Positions 1 through 8,702 are shown, counted from the stretch's first letter. The stretch is DNA of 64,000 bases from Allotamlana fucoidanivorans (GCF_006265225.1 NZ_VDCS01000004.1:124001-188000), one strand, 5' to 3'. The notes: generated from the letters alone by a model not told the origin. A program made the numbers and translations.

Positions 1-634
1 GTCCGCGTGCTGCTTTAGCAAAAAAGGAAATCATCTTATACTCTCCTTTCTTAAAATCTTTAAAATTTGCAGTCACCACAGGTACTTTTAAGGCTTTGGC
101 GTCAATGACTTTAAAGTATTCATTACTCGCCAGATTTAAAAATAACTCGTCTTCTTCTAACTCTTCGTTAAGTGCCTTAGTGATATCCTTTTTCCAAAAT
201 TCATATAGATTTTTGTTAACACCAACAGGCATTTTAGTTCCCATTTCTAAACGGTAAGGTTGAATTAAATCTGTCGGTTTTAATAGCCCGTATAATCCTG
301 AAAGGATTCTTACACTATTTTGAAGTACCTCAAGTTTTTCTTCTGGAATGGTGTAAGCGTCTAAACCTCTATACACATCTCCAGCAAAAGCATACACCGC
401 AGGCCTTGCATTAGCTGTTGTAAAAGGCAAGTGCCAAGCTTGGTTTCGCTCATAATTTAACTGACCTAAAGCATCAGAAATACTCATCAACTTAGACAAA
501 CTTTTGGCCGATTTCTTTTTAAGTAGTTTATTTAATCGTTCAGATTGCTTTAAAAACCTTGGTTCTGTGTGTCTATCTGTAGGCAATTGAGTTTCAAAAT
601 CTAAGGACTTAGCAGGCGATATTACGAGTTTCAT
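1..634 (-). CDS. yaaA: YaaA family (DUF328) peroxide stress protein, 3' end cut by window edge
   Basis: The reverse strand opens with MKLVISPAKSLDFE and continues without a stop for 211 codons to the left edge, so the C-terminus is missing (the family is about 250 residues). The MKLVISPAK start, the internal LSGLYGLLKP and QPYRLEMGTK segments and the terminal KAARG are YaaA/DUF328 hallmarks. In E. coli YaaA lowers free intracellular iron during peroxide stress and binds DNA; the biochemical activity here is inferred from the family. It is a soluble cytoplasmic protein with no signal peptide. It is divergent from the radical SAM gene on its right, and a TAnnTTTG box lies 19 bp before its ATG. 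Confidence 0.93.
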   Translation of the reverse strand, partial: MKLVISPAKSLDFETQLPTDRHTEPRFLKQSERLNKLLKKKSAKSLSKLMSISDALGQLNYERNQAWHLPFTTANARPAVYAFAGDVYRGLDAYTIPEEKLEVLQNSVRILSGLYGLLKPTDLIQPYRLEMGTKMPVGVNKNLYEFWKKDITKALNEELEEDELFLNLASNEYFKVIDAKALKVPVVTANFKDFKKGEYKMISFFAKAARG

Positions 635-652
635 ACATTATATTTTTCTTTT

Positions 653-660
653 CAAATGTA
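653..660 (-). promoter_or_regulatory. Putative -7 box of yaaA
   Basis: On the minus strand this reads TACATTTG, matching the Bacteroidota -7 consensus TAnnTTTG, 18 nt before the yaaA ATG. No good -33 TTG was seen at the usual spacing, so the call rests on the -7 box and its position. Confidence 0.45.
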
Positions 661-816
661 CAATTCCTTAGTCTTTTTGAACATCTTCCTTAAATAATAA
701 TTCTAATAGAACTATAAATATTTCTAATGAACTTAGACACTTTAATCCTTGAGACTTGTTGTTAAAAATAAAAAGTCCACCTAACAAGTATCATAAATCA
801 TACTTTAATTTCTAAA

Positions 817-824
817 TACTTTTG
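817..824 (+). promoter_or_regulatory. Putative -7 box of the radical SAM gene
   Basis: The sequence is TACTTTTG, matching TAnnTTTG. It lies 18 nt before the ATG at 843. The box contains the TTG at 822 that would otherwise allow a longer reading frame, so it argues for the ATG start. No clear -33 element was found. Confidence 0.5.
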
Positions 825-842
825 CACTCTATTTTTTCTAAT

Positions 843-1784
843 ATGCAAATAACAGGTAAACGTTACTTAGATTATTCATCTTATATAAAATACACTTTTG
901 GAGAACGTATTCAAAAAATATCCTTAAACATTGGCTTTTCTTGTCCAAATAGAGATGGTTCAAAAGGCTACGGTGGATGCACCTATTGTAATAATGAAAC
1001 GTTTAACCCTGATTACTGCAAACCTCAAAAAAGTATTTCACAACAATTAGAAGAAGGTATTGATCGGTTTTCAAAAAAATATAAAACGCAGAAATATTTA
1101 GCTTATTTTCAAGCGTATACCAACACTTATACAGATATAGCGTCTTTAAAATCTATGTATGAGGAAGCCCTTCAAGTTCCAAATGTTATTGGTTTGGTTA
1201 TTGGAACCCGGCCAGATTGTATTTCAGATGACATCATAGATTATTTATCAAAGCTTTCAAAAGATTTTTATGTGTCTTTAGAATTTGGTGTTGAGAGCAC
1301 ATTAAACAGCACATTAAAACGTGTGAATCGATGTCATACCTTTGAAGAAACTGTAGCCGCCTACCAAAAATGTAAAAACAAAGGTATTTCTCTTGGTGCC
1401 CATATTATTATGGGGCTACCAGGCGAAACTACAGCAGATTTACTAAATCACGCAAAAGCCTTAAATAAGCTCCCTATAAACACCTTAAAACTGCATCATT
1501 TACAAATAGTAAAACGCTCTATCATGGCGTATCAATACCAACGTACCCCAGAAGATTTTAACTTATTTTCTTCTGAAGACTATATAGAATTGATGGCCAA
1601 ATTTGTTGGTTTACTTCGTCCTGATATCATCATAGAACGCTTTATTAGTGAAGCGCCTCTTGATTTGCTCATTGCTCCTAAATGGGATGGTCTAAAAAAT
1701 TTTGAAATTGTTGCTAAAATTGACAAAACACTTACCCAACAAAACATTTGGCAAGGAAAGTATTATGAGCAAGAATTAGCATAA
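843..1784 (+). CDS. TIGR01212 family radical SAM protein (YhcC-like)
   Basis: The 313-residue protein has the cluster-binding pattern C34-x11-C46-x2-C49 in a GFSCPNRDGS...GGCTYCN context, typical of the TIGR01212/YhcC branch of radical SAM enzymes. A downstream HIIMGLPGET segment fits the SAM-binding barrel. The reaction is not established for this branch. I chose the ATG at 843 (MQITGKRYLDY) because family members start close to this motif and because the frame's upstream TTG at 822 sits inside a promoter-like TACTTTTG box. It is a cytoplasmic protein with no membrane segment. It stands alone, 94 bp before a lipoprotein gene on the same strand. Confidence 0.9.
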   Translation: MQITGKRYLDYSSYIKYTFGERIQKISLNIGFSCPNRDGSKGYGGCTYCNNETFNPDYCKPQKSISQQLEEGIDRFSKKYKTQKYLAYFQAYTNTYTDIASLKSMYEEALQVPNVIGLVIGTRPDCISDDIIDYLSKLSKDFYVSLEFGVESTLNSTLKRVNRCHTFEETVAAYQKCKNKGISLGAHIIMGLPGETTADLLNHAKALNKLPINTLKLHHLQIVKRSIMAYQYQRTPEDFNLFSSEDYIELMAKFVGLLRPDIIIERFISEAPLDLLIAPKWDGLKNFEIVAKIDKTLTQQNIWQGKYYEQELA

Positions 1785-1878
1785 GCGCTTCATATTCAAT
1801 CAGGAATTGTACTTCTGTTTTTCTTTTAAAGGATCCTTAAAATTATATTATCTTTATAAGTGATTCTATTTACAACAC

Positions 1879-2871
1879 ATGAAAAACATAACACTTACAT
1901 ACATTTTAAGCATTTGCTTCCTTTTGGCTTGTAAGCAAACTAAAGAAAACCATACCACCAATGTCCCTTTAACTACTGAACATGCTACACCTACTGCCTC
2001 CTTAAGTATTATAGGCAATTATGTTGATACCGGTTATACAAAAAGAGATCAGGGTTATGATTGGGTATCTGTATCTGTAAAAGAAGACACCAAAAACACC
2101 ATTTTAATTTCTATACGCTCAAGAGCCGACAAGAAAAAGCCCACTTGTACTTTCGATGCTAAAGCTTATAAAAAAACCGACACTACTTATGAGTCTATGT
2201 ATGACGGTAAAAACATCATCTATACATTTACAGATAATACTATTTTAATTTCTACGGAAAAAAAAGAAGACGAAAACTCACTTTACTTCTTTTGTTCTGG
2301 TGGAGCAACAATAGCTGGCACATACTCTAAAATAAATAACAACTTAGACCAAAATCAAATAGATAAAACGGCGTTTACAAAGCATTTAAGCTTGCAAGGT
2401 ATCGGGTTTAATGTATCGTCTATCATGCAAAACAATACAAACACATTGCATGTTTATGCCTTTGGCTTAGAAGTCTCCCCGTTTGATGAAACCTTTAATA
2501 TTGATGGCTTTAATGTTATAGACGTCGAGGTTGAAGATTTAGATGCAGATGGTTCACCAGAACTTCTGGTTTACCTTAAAAATGAAACACAGAATAACCA
2601 AGGTAAAGTTTTCGGGTTTTCGGTAAACAACAAAAAGTCTATGAGCATGGTTTATTTCCCTCCCACTGCTGAACAAACCAAAATAAATGAAGGTTATAGA
2701 GGGCATGACGAATTCACCCTAATTGAAACGAACCTCGCACAACGTTTTCCTGTTTATAAACCAGATGATTCTGATGCTGCTCCGTCAGGAGGTATACGTC
2801 AAATTACATACAAATTAAAAAAAGGTGAAGCCATGAAAAAATTTGAAATAGATCAGATTTCCCGATATTAA
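1879..2871 (+). CDS. Lipoprotein with a C-terminal PliI-like (lysozyme inhibitor) domain
   Basis: The 330-residue product starts with a lipoprotein signal peptide whose lipobox ends in LLAC at residues 15-18, so it should be lipidated and placed in the envelope. Residues about 40-150 form an unrecognised beta-rich domain. From about residue 170 the sequence follows the pattern of the PliI family (inhibitors of invertebrate-type lysozyme): VEVEDLDADGSPELLVY, a KSMSMVYFPP strand, the YRGHDEFTLIE segment, RFPVYKPDD and a GGIRQITYKL end. The DLDADGSPE loop also resembles a calcium-binding loop. A protective envelope role is an inference from the family, and inhibition is untested. It is convergent with rluD, 27 bp away. 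Confidence 0.75.
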   Translation: MKNITLTYILSICFLLACKQTKENHTTNVPLTTEHATPTASLSIIGNYVDTGYTKRDQGYDWVSVSVKEDTKNTILISIRSRADKKKPTCTFDAKAYKKTDTTYESMYDGKNIIYTFTDNTILISTEKKEDENSLYFFCSGGATIAGTYSKINNNLDQNQIDKTAFTKHLSLQGIGFNVSSIMQNNTNTLHVYAFGLEVSPFDETFNIDGFNVIDVEVEDLDADGSPELLVYLKNETQNNQGKVFGFSVNNKKSMSMVYFPPTAEQTKINEGYRGHDEFTLIETNLAQRFPVYKPDDSDAAPSGGIRQITYKLKKGEAMKKFEIDQISRY

Positions 2872-2898
2872 AATACATGTTGGCTAAAACACCATGAC

Positions 2899-3936
2899 TT
2901 ACTCTATATCTTGATGTTTGGCATAATTACGCCATTTTTCAACGCAGGCTTCAATATCATCAGGAACAGGTGCTTCAAATCTCATAAATTCGCCCGTTGT
3001 AGGATGTTCAAAACCCAGAGTTTTAGCATGAAGCGCTTGACGTGGTAATACTTTAAAACAGTTTTCAACAAACTGCTTGTACTTAGTAAATGTGGTTCCT
3101 TTTAAAATTTTATCACCGCCGTAACGCTCATCATTAAAAAGGGTGTGGCCAATATGTTTCATATGTACCCGTATTTGATGAGTTCTCCCTGTTTCAAGCC
3201 TGCACGATATCAAAGTAACATACCCTAAACGTTCCAGAACTTTATAATGCGTTACCGCTGGTTTTCCTCTATCGGTTTCATCTCCTAAAAAAACAGTATT
3301 TTGAAGCCTGTTTTTAGGATGACGCCCTATATTTCCTTCTACAGTACCTTCATCGGCTTCAACATTTCCCCAAACCAAAGCAACATATTCGCGTTCACTT
3401 GTTTTTTCAGCAAATTGTAATGACAAATGCATCATGGCTTGCTCAGTTTTAGCCACTACTAAAAGTCCGCTTGTATCTTTATCTATACGATGCACCAATC
3501 CTGGACGTTCACTTGAATTATTGGGTAAATTATCAAACCTATAAATCAATGCGTTTATTAATGTACCTGAGTAATTACCATGACCTGGATGCACTACCAT
3601 CCCAGCAGGTTTGTTCACTACCAACAAATCATCATCTTCATAAACCACATCAAGATCAATAGCTTCACCAACTAGCAGTTGTTCATGTGTGGGGTGAGAA
3701 AATAAAACCCTGATAGAATCGTCTGGCTTTACTTTGTAATTTGACTTTACGGGCACACCATTAACAAAAATACTTCCGTTTTTTGCAGCTGCCTGAATCT
3801 TATTTCTGGTAGCATTTTCTACAAAATTCATCAAATATTTATCAATTCTAAGAGGTGCTTGCCCTTTTCCTACAACAAATGCATGATGCTCATACAAGTT
3901 GTCTTCTTCAGGTAATTGTGGGGTATAGTCATCCAT
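2899..3936 (-). CDS. rluD: RluA/RluD family pseudouridine synthase
   Basis: The 345-residue protein has an N-terminal S4 RNA-binding domain (residues about 27-85) followed by the RluA-type catalytic domain. The family motif HRIDKDTSG lies at residues 149-157, with D152 as the expected nucleophile. Length and layout match large-subunit pseudouridine synthases that modify helix 69 of 23S rRNA (positions 1911/1915/1917 in E. coli), though RluC-like specificity cannot be excluded. The start MDDYTPQLPEED is the only one that preserves the whole S4 domain. It follows the PASTA gene by 2 bp, so the two are almost certainly co-transcribed. Confidence 0.95.
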   Translation of the reverse strand: MDDYTPQLPEEDNLYEHHAFVVGKGQAPLRIDKYLMNFVENATRNKIQAAAKNGSIFVNGVPVKSNYKVKPDDSIRVLFSHPTHEQLLVGEAIDLDVVYEDDDLLVVNKPAGMVVHPGHGNYSGTLINALIYRFDNLPNNSSERPGLVHRIDKDTSGLLVVAKTEQAMMHLSLQFAEKTSEREYVALVWGNVEADEGTVEGNIGRHPKNRLQNTVFLGDETDRGKPAVTHYKVLERLGYVTLISCRLETGRTHQIRVHMKHIGHTLFNDERYGGDKILKGTTFTKYKQFVENCFKVLPRQALHAKTLGFEHPTTGEFMRFEAPVPDDIEACVEKWRNYAKHQDIE

Positions 3937-3938
3937 AA

Positions 3939-4496
3939 TTATGGTCGGTTACCATTACCTAATTCTAAATCAATTACAGACGTTTTTGGCAACTGGTCTC
4001 CTGGCTTTAAAACTTTACCTTTGTGCGACAATTTTAAGACAATATCCTTACCAATATTATCTACATAAGTAAGTTTTCCTACCTTAAAACCTAATGCTTC
4101 AAGGGTTGGTTTTACTTGCCTAAGCGTTCTATCTATTAGTCCGTCAGGAATATTCATTTTTCTATATCCTGAAGGATTGAGCGTTATATATATCTTTCTA
4201 TTTTCCTTAACTTTTGCACCAGCCACAGGTTCTTGTTCAATCACAGAATACTTAGGATAATCTGGATTATAATTAGCCGAATCCTGAATTTTCATCACTA
4301 AGTTATTGTCGGCAAGCTCTACCTCAGCAACCTCAATAGATTTCCCTTTTAATTCGGGAACCGTCTCAAAATCGCCATGATTTGTAGACACATTTAAGTA
4401 CTTCAATATCAAAAAACAGAGAACCACTAGAGCCGCAACAGCTAGTATGATTTGCTTTAAAAATGTTTTACTGGTAAGAAATTTAACAATGCTCAT
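3939..4496 (-). CDS. PASTA domain membrane protein
   Basis: The 185-residue protein has a short cytoplasmic N-terminus, one transmembrane helix (about residues 14-33) and a periplasmic part made of two PASTA repeats (about 44-110 and 111-182). Each repeat has the typical V(P/D)..G....A...L pattern and a V.....G..V pattern. PASTA domains bind muropeptides or uncrosslinked peptidoglycan in other bacteria. This protein has no kinase or transpeptidase domain, so it looks like a stand-alone envelope sensor or scaffold. It is the first gene of a two-gene operon with rluD and is divergent from ddl, a peptidoglycan precursor gene, which fits a wall-linked role. Confidence 0.9.
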   Translation of the reverse strand: MSIVKFLTSKTFLKQIILAVAALVVLCFLILKYLNVSTNHGDFETVPELKGKSIEVAEVELADNNLVMKIQDSANYNPDYPKYSVIEQEPVAGAKVKENRKIYITLNPSGYRKMNIPDGLIDRTLRQVKPTLEALGFKVGKLTYVDNIGKDIVLKLSHKGKVLKPGDQLPKTSVIDLELGNGNRP

Positions 4497-4516
4497 GTAT
4501 AGATTTTTCAGTTAGG

Positions 4517-4524
4517 CAAATATA
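4517..4524 (-). promoter_or_regulatory. Putative -7 box of the PASTA-rluD operon
   Basis: The minus strand reads TATATTTG (TAnnTTTG consensus) 20 nt before the ATG of the PASTA gene. No obvious -33 TTG was found. Confidence 0.45.
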
Positions 4525-4638
4525 TAAAAACAGAACTGCTTTTTCTTTTGCTATTTATATGATATTTTAGCTCACACTATTATAAATACGATTTATTATC
4601 TGTTTTAGATGGTAATAGTAAAATTGAATTAAACTTTA

Positions 4639-5613
4639 ATGAAAAAAAATATAGCCATTATCATGGGAGGGTATTCAAGTGAGTATAAAATCTCCTTGAA
4701 AAGCGGACAGGTTGTTTACGAAACTTTAAAAGACTCAAAATACATACCGTACAAAATTCATATTTTTAAAGACAAATGGGTGTATGTTGATGAAGACGGC
4801 ATGGAATTCCCTATAGACAAAAATGATTTTTCTATTAATGTAGATAGTTTTAAAACTACTTTCGACTGTGTTTTTAATGCCATTCATGGTGCCCCAGGCG
4901 AAAATGGCTTTATGCAAGGCTATTTTGAAATTTTAAACATACCAAATACAAGTTGTGACATGTATCAAGCTAGCTTAACCTTTAACAAAAGAGACCTATT
5001 AAGCGTTTTAAAACCTTATGGTATAAAAACAGCCGCTTCTTATTACCTTAATTTTGGGCAGGCGGTTGATGAACAGGCCATCATAAAAAGCGTTGGTTTA
5101 CCTTGTTTTGTTAAAGCCAACAAAGCAGGTAGTAGTTTTGGTATCAGTAAAGTGTATAAAAAAGAAGCGTTACAAACCGCTATTGATGTAGCTTTTAAAG
5201 AAGATGATGAAATTATTATAGAATCTTTTTTAGACGGTATTGAAGTATCCGTTGGCGTTATTACCTATAAGGGTGCTACAAAAGTACTTCCTATTACTGA
5301 AATTGTTTCTGAAAATGATTTCTTTGATTATGAAGCGAAATATGAAGGTAAATCTAAAGAAATTACACCAGCCAGACTTACTCAAGAACAAGAAGAAAAA
5401 GTAACTAGAGAAGCTAAAAAGGTTTATGAAATACTAAAAATGAAAGGATTCAGTCGTAGTGAATTTATTTTTAAAGATGGCGAACCACACTTATTAGAAA
5501 TGAACACGATTCCTGGCTTGACAAAAGAAAGTATATTACCCCAACAGGCAGCTGCAGCGAATATCTCATTATTTGAGCTTTTTGATAATGCTATTGAAGA
5601 AGCTTTAAAGTAA
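4639..5613 (+). CDS. ddl: D-alanine--D-alanine ligase
   Basis: This ATP-grasp enzyme joins two D-alanines for the end of the peptidoglycan stem peptide in the cytoplasm. The 324-residue protein opens with IAIIMGGYSSEYKISLKSG, the family's N-terminal loop. It carries NAIHGAPGENG, an ATP-grasp core with KANKAGSSFGISKV, and the C-terminal metal and substrate site LLEMNTIPGLTKESILPQQ. Length matches the family. The ATG at 4639 gives the expected N-terminus directly before the first beta strand. It is divergent from the PASTA-rluD operon and is followed 70 bp later by coaD, which seems to have its own promoter. Confidence 0.96.
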   Translation: MKKNIAIIMGGYSSEYKISLKSGQVVYETLKDSKYIPYKIHIFKDKWVYVDEDGMEFPIDKNDFSINVDSFKTTFDCVFNAIHGAPGENGFMQGYFEILNIPNTSCDMYQASLTFNKRDLLSVLKPYGIKTAASYYLNFGQAVDEQAIIKSVGLPCFVKANKAGSSFGISKVYKKEALQTAIDVAFKEDDEIIIESFLDGIEVSVGVITYKGATKVLPITEIVSENDFFDYEAKYEGKSKEITPARLTQEQEEKVTREAKKVYEILKMKGFSRSEFIFKDGEPHLLEMNTIPGLTKESILPQQAAAANISLFELFDNAIEEALK

Positions 5614-5622
5614 TTTATTAGT

Positions 5623-5630
5623 TATCTTTG
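5623..5630 (+). promoter_or_regulatory. Putative -7 box of coaD
   Basis: TATCTTTG matches TAnnTTTG in the short ddl-coaD gap. It lies 53 nt before the chosen coaD ATG, so the transcript would have a leader of roughly 45 nt. Confidence 0.4.
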
Positions 5631-5683
5631 AAATAAATCACTACAAATGTTTTTCGCTCATGGCGGAAAGAAAACAAGTTTTC

Positions 5684-6139
5684 ATGAAACGAGCATTATT
5701 TCCAGGGTCTTTTGATCCTATAACAAAAGGGCATTATGATATTATTAAACGCGGAGTAACCCTTTTTGATGAAATTATTGTAGCTATTGGTGTCAATGCC
5801 GATAAAAAATATATGTTTACATTAAAAGAACGCCAATCCTTTATTGAAAAAACATTTGCTGATGAACCCAAGGTTAAAGTCATGACTTATAAAGGACTTA
5901 CGGTAGATTTCTGTAAAGACATAGGTGTTGAATTCATTTTACGCGGTTTAAGAAACCCTGCCGATTTTGAATTTGAAAAAGCCATTGCTCATACCAATAG
6001 AGACTTAGCACCCATTGAAACCGTATTTTTATTGACTTCGGCAGACACCTCTTATATTGCCTCTTCTATTGTGCGTGACGTTATAAGAAATAAGGGAGAT
6101 TACACCAAGTTAGTTCCTGATAGTGTAAGAATAAAGTAA
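5684..6139 (+). CDS. coaD: Pantetheine-phosphate adenylyltransferase
   Basis: CoaD transfers AMP from ATP to 4'-phosphopantetheine, the fourth step of coenzyme A synthesis. The 151-residue product begins MKRALFPGSFDPITKGH, with the (T/H)xGH nucleotidyl transferase motif at its end. It continues with the LRGLRNPADFEFE substrate loop and ends with the S-Y-I-A-S-S-I-V-R segment that matches the ISSS-x-VR motif. I chose the ATG at 5684 because CoaD proteins start one or two residues before KRA. The frame also has an ATG at 5660, which would add eight residues (MAERKQVF) unlike the family. A strong bidirectional terminator follows. Confidence 0.95.
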   Translation: MKRALFPGSFDPITKGHYDIIKRGVTLFDEIIVAIGVNADKKYMFTLKERQSFIEKTFADEPKVKVMTYKGLTVDFCKDIGVEFILRGLRNPADFEFEKAIAHTNRDLAPIETVFLLTSADTSYIASSIVRDVIRNKGDYTKLVPDSVRIK

Positions 6140-6160
6140 ATACCAAAACATTAATGTATA

Positions 6161-6193
6161 AAAAAAGGTGGTTGATAAAAAACCACCTTTTTT
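6161..6193. terminator. Bidirectional rho-independent terminator between coaD and sulP
   Basis: The stem pairs GGTGGTT (6167-6173) with AACCACC (6181-6187) around a 7-nt loop. It is extended by an A6/T6 flank, giving T-tracts on both strands. It sits between two convergent genes and can end transcription from either side. Confidence 0.85.
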
Positions 6194-6213
6194 TAATTTA
6201 TAATGCTGTAATG

Positions 6214-7827
6214 TTATAAATCATACTCTGCTAACCCCTTGGTAAAGGCTTCGGGGTTTTCTGCCAAATGATAACGCGGATCGTCAATATCTTCAACAAT
6301 TACTTCTCTAAATTTGGGGTTCGATTTATATAAAAGCACTTTACAATCTTCACTTAAATGCTTCAATTTTACTTTTTTGCCTGCCGCTTCATATTTTCCT
6401 ACCAAATTGTAAATTGCCTCAATAGCCGAATGATCACTAACTCTTGATTCTACAAAATCAATTTCTACCATTTCAGGATCATTCTTTACATCAAACTTTT
6501 CATTAAAAGCTATAATAGAACCAAAAAATAAAGGCCCCCAAATTTCATAGACTTTAGTACCATCTTCACGTATGCGTTTACGAGCACGAATACGTTTGGC
6601 ATTCTCCCAAGAAAACACCAAGGCACTAATAATAACACCGGCTATAACGGCAATTGCCAAATCGAATATTACCGTTAAAGAAGAAACAGCAACCAAAACA
6701 ATCACATCGCTTAAAGGTATTTTATTCAATATTCTAAAACTACTCCACGCAAAGGTGCCAATAACCACCATAAACATCACACCTACCAGTGCAGCAATAG
6801 GCACTTGTTCAATAAGTCCTGAAGCAAATAAAATAAAGACCAAAAGTAGAACAGCAGCAACAATACCGGAAAGTCTTGTGCGCCCCCCTGATTTGATATT
6901 AATTAAAGATTGACCAATCATGGCACAACCACCCATACCCCCAAAGAAACCAGTAATAATATTAGCACCGCCTTGCGCCATACATTCTCTATTAGCATCC
7001 CCTCTAGTTTCTGTTAATTCATCCACTAAATTTAAGGTCATTAGCGACTCAATTAAACCAATGGCTGCAAGAATCAATGCATAAGGCCCAATAAATTTCA
7101 AAGTTTGCCAAGTAAAAGGTACCTTAGTAAAAATATCTGTTTGAAATTGAGGCAAACTACCTTTTAACCCTTCTCCACCACCATCACGAATAAAACTTCC
7201 AACGGTAGCCACATCAAATCCGCCAAAAATAACGATAGATGAAACCACTAAAATGGCAATAAGGGCTTCAGGTAACTTTTTTGTTAATTTAGGCAGTACA
7301 AACATAATACCCATAGTTAAAGCCACAAGCCCCAACATAATATACAATGGCGTTCCTGTAAACCAATTACCGTTAGCATCTTTAAACATACCTAATTGCG
7401 ATAGAAAAATCACAATGGCCAGACCATTAACAAACCCCATCATTACTGGATGAGGAATTAACCTAACAAACTTTCCTAGTTTAAAAATGCCTGCCAGCAT
7501 TTGAATTATACCCATTAAAATAACCGTAACAAACAAAAAGTACAATCCTAATTGTTCTTCAGGTGCTCCCATGGCATTACCTTCGGCCACTAAACTTACC
7601 ATAACAACAGCAAGAGCTCCTGTTGCTCCACTAATCATACCAGGACGCCCACCAAAGATTGAAGTGATTAACCCAATCATAAAAGCCGCATAAAGTCCAA
7701 CTAAAGGATCTACACCTGCCACGAAGGCAAAAGCTACGGCTTCTGGCACTAAGGCTAAAGCAACAGTAATCCCACTTAATATATCATTCTTGGCATTTGC
7801 AGCGCGTTTTCTTATAAATTCAGTCAT
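6214..7827 (-). CDS. SulP family inorganic anion transporter with STAS domain
   Basis: The 537-residue inner membrane protein has about ten to twelve hydrophobic segments covering residues 15-425 and a cytoplasmic C-terminal STAS domain (about 430-530). The first transmembrane block contains the SulP pattern VALALVPEAVAFAFVAGVDP, followed by GLYAAFMIGLITSIFGGRPG and a GGMGGCAMIGQS segment. The STAS part has VEIDFVESRVSDHSAIEAI. Members carry sulfate, bicarbonate or other anions with proton or sodium coupling, and the sequence alone does not fix the substrate. Sulfate uptake would suit the sulfotransferase genes elsewhere in the window, but that link is only inference. It has its own promoter. 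Confidence 0.92.
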   Translation of the reverse strand: MTEFIRKRAANAKNDILSGITVALALVPEAVAFAFVAGVDPLVGLYAAFMIGLITSIFGGRPGMISGATGALAVVMVSLVAEGNAMGAPEEQLGLYFLFVTVILMGIIQMLAGIFKLGKFVRLIPHPVMMGFVNGLAIVIFLSQLGMFKDANGNWFTGTPLYIMLGLVALTMGIMFVLPKLTKKLPEALIAILVVSSIVIFGGFDVATVGSFIRDGGGEGLKGSLPQFQTDIFTKVPFTWQTLKFIGPYALILAAIGLIESLMTLNLVDELTETRGDANRECMAQGGANIITGFFGGMGGCAMIGQSLINIKSGGRTRLSGIVAAVLLLVFILFASGLIEQVPIAALVGVMFMVVIGTFAWSSFRILNKIPLSDVIVLVAVSSLTVIFDLAIAVIAGVIISALVFSWENAKRIRARKRIREDGTKVYEIWGPLFFGSIIAFNEKFDVKNDPEMVEIDFVESRVSDHSAIEAIYNLVGKYEAAGKKVKLKHLSEDCKVLLYKSNPKFREVIVEDIDDPRYHLAENPEAFTKGLAEYDL

Positions 7828-7845
7828 GGTTTTTTATTGAAGGTG

Positions 7846-7875
7846 CAAAATTACAGTTAATATATTGATCTGCAA
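7846..7875 (-). promoter_or_regulatory. Bacteroidota-type promoter of the SulP gene
   Basis: On the minus strand TTG (7873-7875) is followed after 19 nt by TAATTTTG (7846-7853), matching both the -33 and -7 elements of the Bacteroidota primary sigma promoter. The -7 box is 18 nt from the sulP ATG. This is the best-formed promoter seen in the window. Confidence 0.6.
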
Positions 7876-7939
7876 GTAGAACAATTATAATTAACCCAAA
7901 GCCTATCGAAATCGTTTGAAAAATCAAAAAAACCACACG

Positions 7940-7973
7940 AAAAAATCTTATTGTTAGAGCTAGCGCAATAAGA
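7940..7973 (-). terminator. Rho-independent terminator after the NUDIX gene
   Basis: On the minus strand TCTTATTG (7973-7966) pairs with CAATAAGA (7953-7946) across a 12-nt loop, then runs into six Ts (7945-7940). It begins 20 nt past the NUDIX stop and lies upstream of the SulP promoter, so it insulates the two genes. Confidence 0.7.
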
Positions 7974-7992
7974 ACTTAAATTAAGTACTTCG

Positions 7993-8580
7993 TTAAACTA
8001 ACAACTTAATATTGGCATATGAATTTTTAAGAGCCTCATTTGCTTCTTCATGATTCAACCAAGCTACTTTGGTAATACCTTCGTTCTCTTGTGCAGTCAA
8101 AGTACCACTGAACTTGGTTTTCATTTCAAACCAATAAGTGATTTTTATTTTATATCTACCATTCCTTTTAAAAATATGATAAGTGACGTCCAATGGTTTT
8201 GTAATTTTCAATCCAGAAACTCCTGTTTCCTCAGTTACCTCGCGTATGGCTGTTTCTTCAATACTTTCTTTTTTTTCAGCTTTCCCTTTAGGCAAATCCC
8301 ATTTATCGTTTCTGTAAATGAAAAGAATTTTACCTTCTGCATTATAAACCTTTCCGCCACCCGCGATAACATTTGGTAACTTTTTTAAAAATTTTTTAAG
8401 AAGTTTATCTTCATTTTTATGAATTAGCCGTACTTCTGCTAATGAAGTATTATTCAACCGTCGGATAACTTTAGGCATATTTACCGTGCTTAACAGGTAA
8501 TTCTTAAAGTTTATTTCCTCTTCTATACTGGTAGTCAATACAATAGGTTTGTCCCCAACAAAAACTCTATGCATAGGCAA
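7993..8580 (-). CDS. NUDIX hydrolase with N-terminal extension
   Basis: The 195-residue protein carries a complete Nudix box at residues 99-121 (G-x5-E-x7-REV-x-EE-x-G-V, with EE at 117-118), so it should cleave a nucleoside diphosphate linked to another moiety using a divalent metal. Residues 1-70 form an extra domain that starts MHRVFVGDKPIVL and is common in Bacteroidota relatives; its function is unknown to me. The substrate is not predictable. Two closely spaced ATG codons (residues 1 and 3) both fit as starts. It is divergent from pyrE with a 122-bp shared promoter region, and a terminator separates it from sulP. Confidence 0.92.
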   Translation of the reverse strand: MPMHRVFVGDKPIVLTTSIEEEINFKNYLLSTVNMPKVIRRLNNTSLAEVRLIHKNEDKLLKKFLKKLPNVIAGGGKVYNAEGKILFIYRNDKWDLPKGKAEKKESIEETAIREVTEETGVSGLKITKPLDVTYHIFKRNGRYKIKITYWFEMKTKFSGTLTAQENEGITKVAWLNHEEANEALKNSYANIKLLV

Positions 8581-8677
8581 ATGAATTTATACTCGGGTAA
8601 AAATATCATTTTTAAATTGAGAAAAGACAATGTTGAAAAATTTATTTTAAATGTAGTATAGTCTATACAATTACAAT

Positions 8678-8685
8678 TAAATTTG
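8678..8685 (+). promoter_or_regulatory. Putative -7 box of pyrE
   Basis: TAAATTTG fits TAnnTTTG and ends 17 nt before the pyrE ATG. The surrounding AT-rich stretch is shared with the divergent NUDIX gene. No clear -33 TTG was found. Confidence 0.45.
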
Positions 8686-8702
8686 TACAAAATTCTGCAA
8701 CT

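Noticed and set aside
5660-5683. The upstream ATG as the coaD start
   Set aside because: It adds eight residues (MAERKQVF) not seen at the family's N-terminus; the ATG at 5684 gives the standard MKRA start.
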